64,000 bases of DNA. Origin: Enterobacter sp. kpr-6 (GTDB lineage: Bacteria > Pseudomonadota > Gammaproteobacteria > Enterobacterales > Enterobacteriaceae). Made by a program: the position numbers and the translations under genes. Where the stretch lies: assembly GCF_900116015.1 (NCBI RefSeq), contig NZ_FOYH01000001.1:553444-617443 (forward strand). Reading direction: 5' to 3'. The notes under the pieces are model-generated. The model was not told the DNA's origin. It saw nothing but the letters and a program-made list of their open reading frames with translations, and ran no database searches. This document shows positions 63,876 through 64,000 of this stretch, one piece after another (position 1 is the first letter of the stretch; every line of letters begins with the position of its first letter).

Positions 63876-64000
63876 TTTGTCAAACCCCGGTCGGGGCTTC
63901 TCATCCCCCCTGAGCGCAGATGCAAAAAAGCCCGCATTTTCATGCGGGCTCTTCTCTAAATATGGCGGTGAGGAGGGGATTGACTCGCTTCGCTCGCCCT
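63876..64000. repeat. Third copy of the tRNA-linked repeat, cut by window edge
   Basis: The sequence enters the repeat in mid-spacer (CAAACCCCGGTCGGGGCTTC), then contains the hairpin, the tRNA 3'-end copy with one substitution (GAGGAGGGGATT), and the start of the next spacer. It lies on the far side of serX, 1.6 kb from the main array. Confidence 0.85.

Overview
The window is chromosomal DNA of an enterobacterium (Enterobacteriaceae, near Escherichia, Citrobacter, Enterobacter or Leclercia; genus not resolved). Its backbone is the E. coli 22-24 min order: yccS-yccF-helD-mgsA-yccT-yccU-hspQ-rlmI-acyP-tusE-yccA, tRNA-Ser(UGA) serT, agp-yccJ-wrbA, ymdF, rutFEDCBA/rutR, putA/putP, efeUOB, phoH and tRNA-Ser(GGA) serX. 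Family assignments were made by reading the proteins and recalling relatives; no search was run.

Four accessory blocks break this backbone. (1) At 9.3-15.8 kb, between yccA and serT, lie a 1414-residue autotransporter and a solitary OppA-like binding protein, divergent across an AT-rich 0.5-kb gap. (2) At 16.1-26.3 kb, in place of the hya/app/tor genes of E. coli, two complete FecCD-type metal-chelate importers stand head to tail. The distal one (with an MFS protein) has a Fur-like box; the proximal one has a promoter overlapped by a good Zur-like palindrome. A lyase remnant, an FAD/NAD(P)-binding protein and the SOS-type gene msgA follow. (3) At 32.3-39.8 kb, between ymdF and rutF, is a lysine module: a LysU-like synthetase, a CI-like and a Ner-like regulator, a PotE-type antiporter and a CadA-type decarboxylase, then a DMT permease. 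No CadC is present, and rutG is missing from the rut operon. (4) At 56.1-61.8 kb, between phoH and serX, is a sugar locus: GH32, PTS EIIBC and GH13 genes with a divergent LysR regulator.

The right end holds an array of 173-175-bp direct repeats immediately downstream of serX. Each unit carries a terminator hairpin and a 19-20-bp copy of the tRNA 3' end, as in the 178-bp repeats of the E. coli tyrT operon. serX, emrE and an odd gene joining an IS3-type OrfA HTH to membrane helices come next, and a further repeat copy runs off the window edge.

Functionally the block combines metal acquisition (two ABC importers, EfeUOB), nitrogen and carbon scavenging (rut, put, sugar PTS), acid and stress response (lysine decarboxylase, YmdF, WrbA, SDR/ADH, MsgA, HspQ) and RNA modification (RlmI, TusE). 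Regulatory sites legible in the sequence include Fur, Zur, LexA, sigma-54/RutR, PutA boxes and stringent tRNA promoters.
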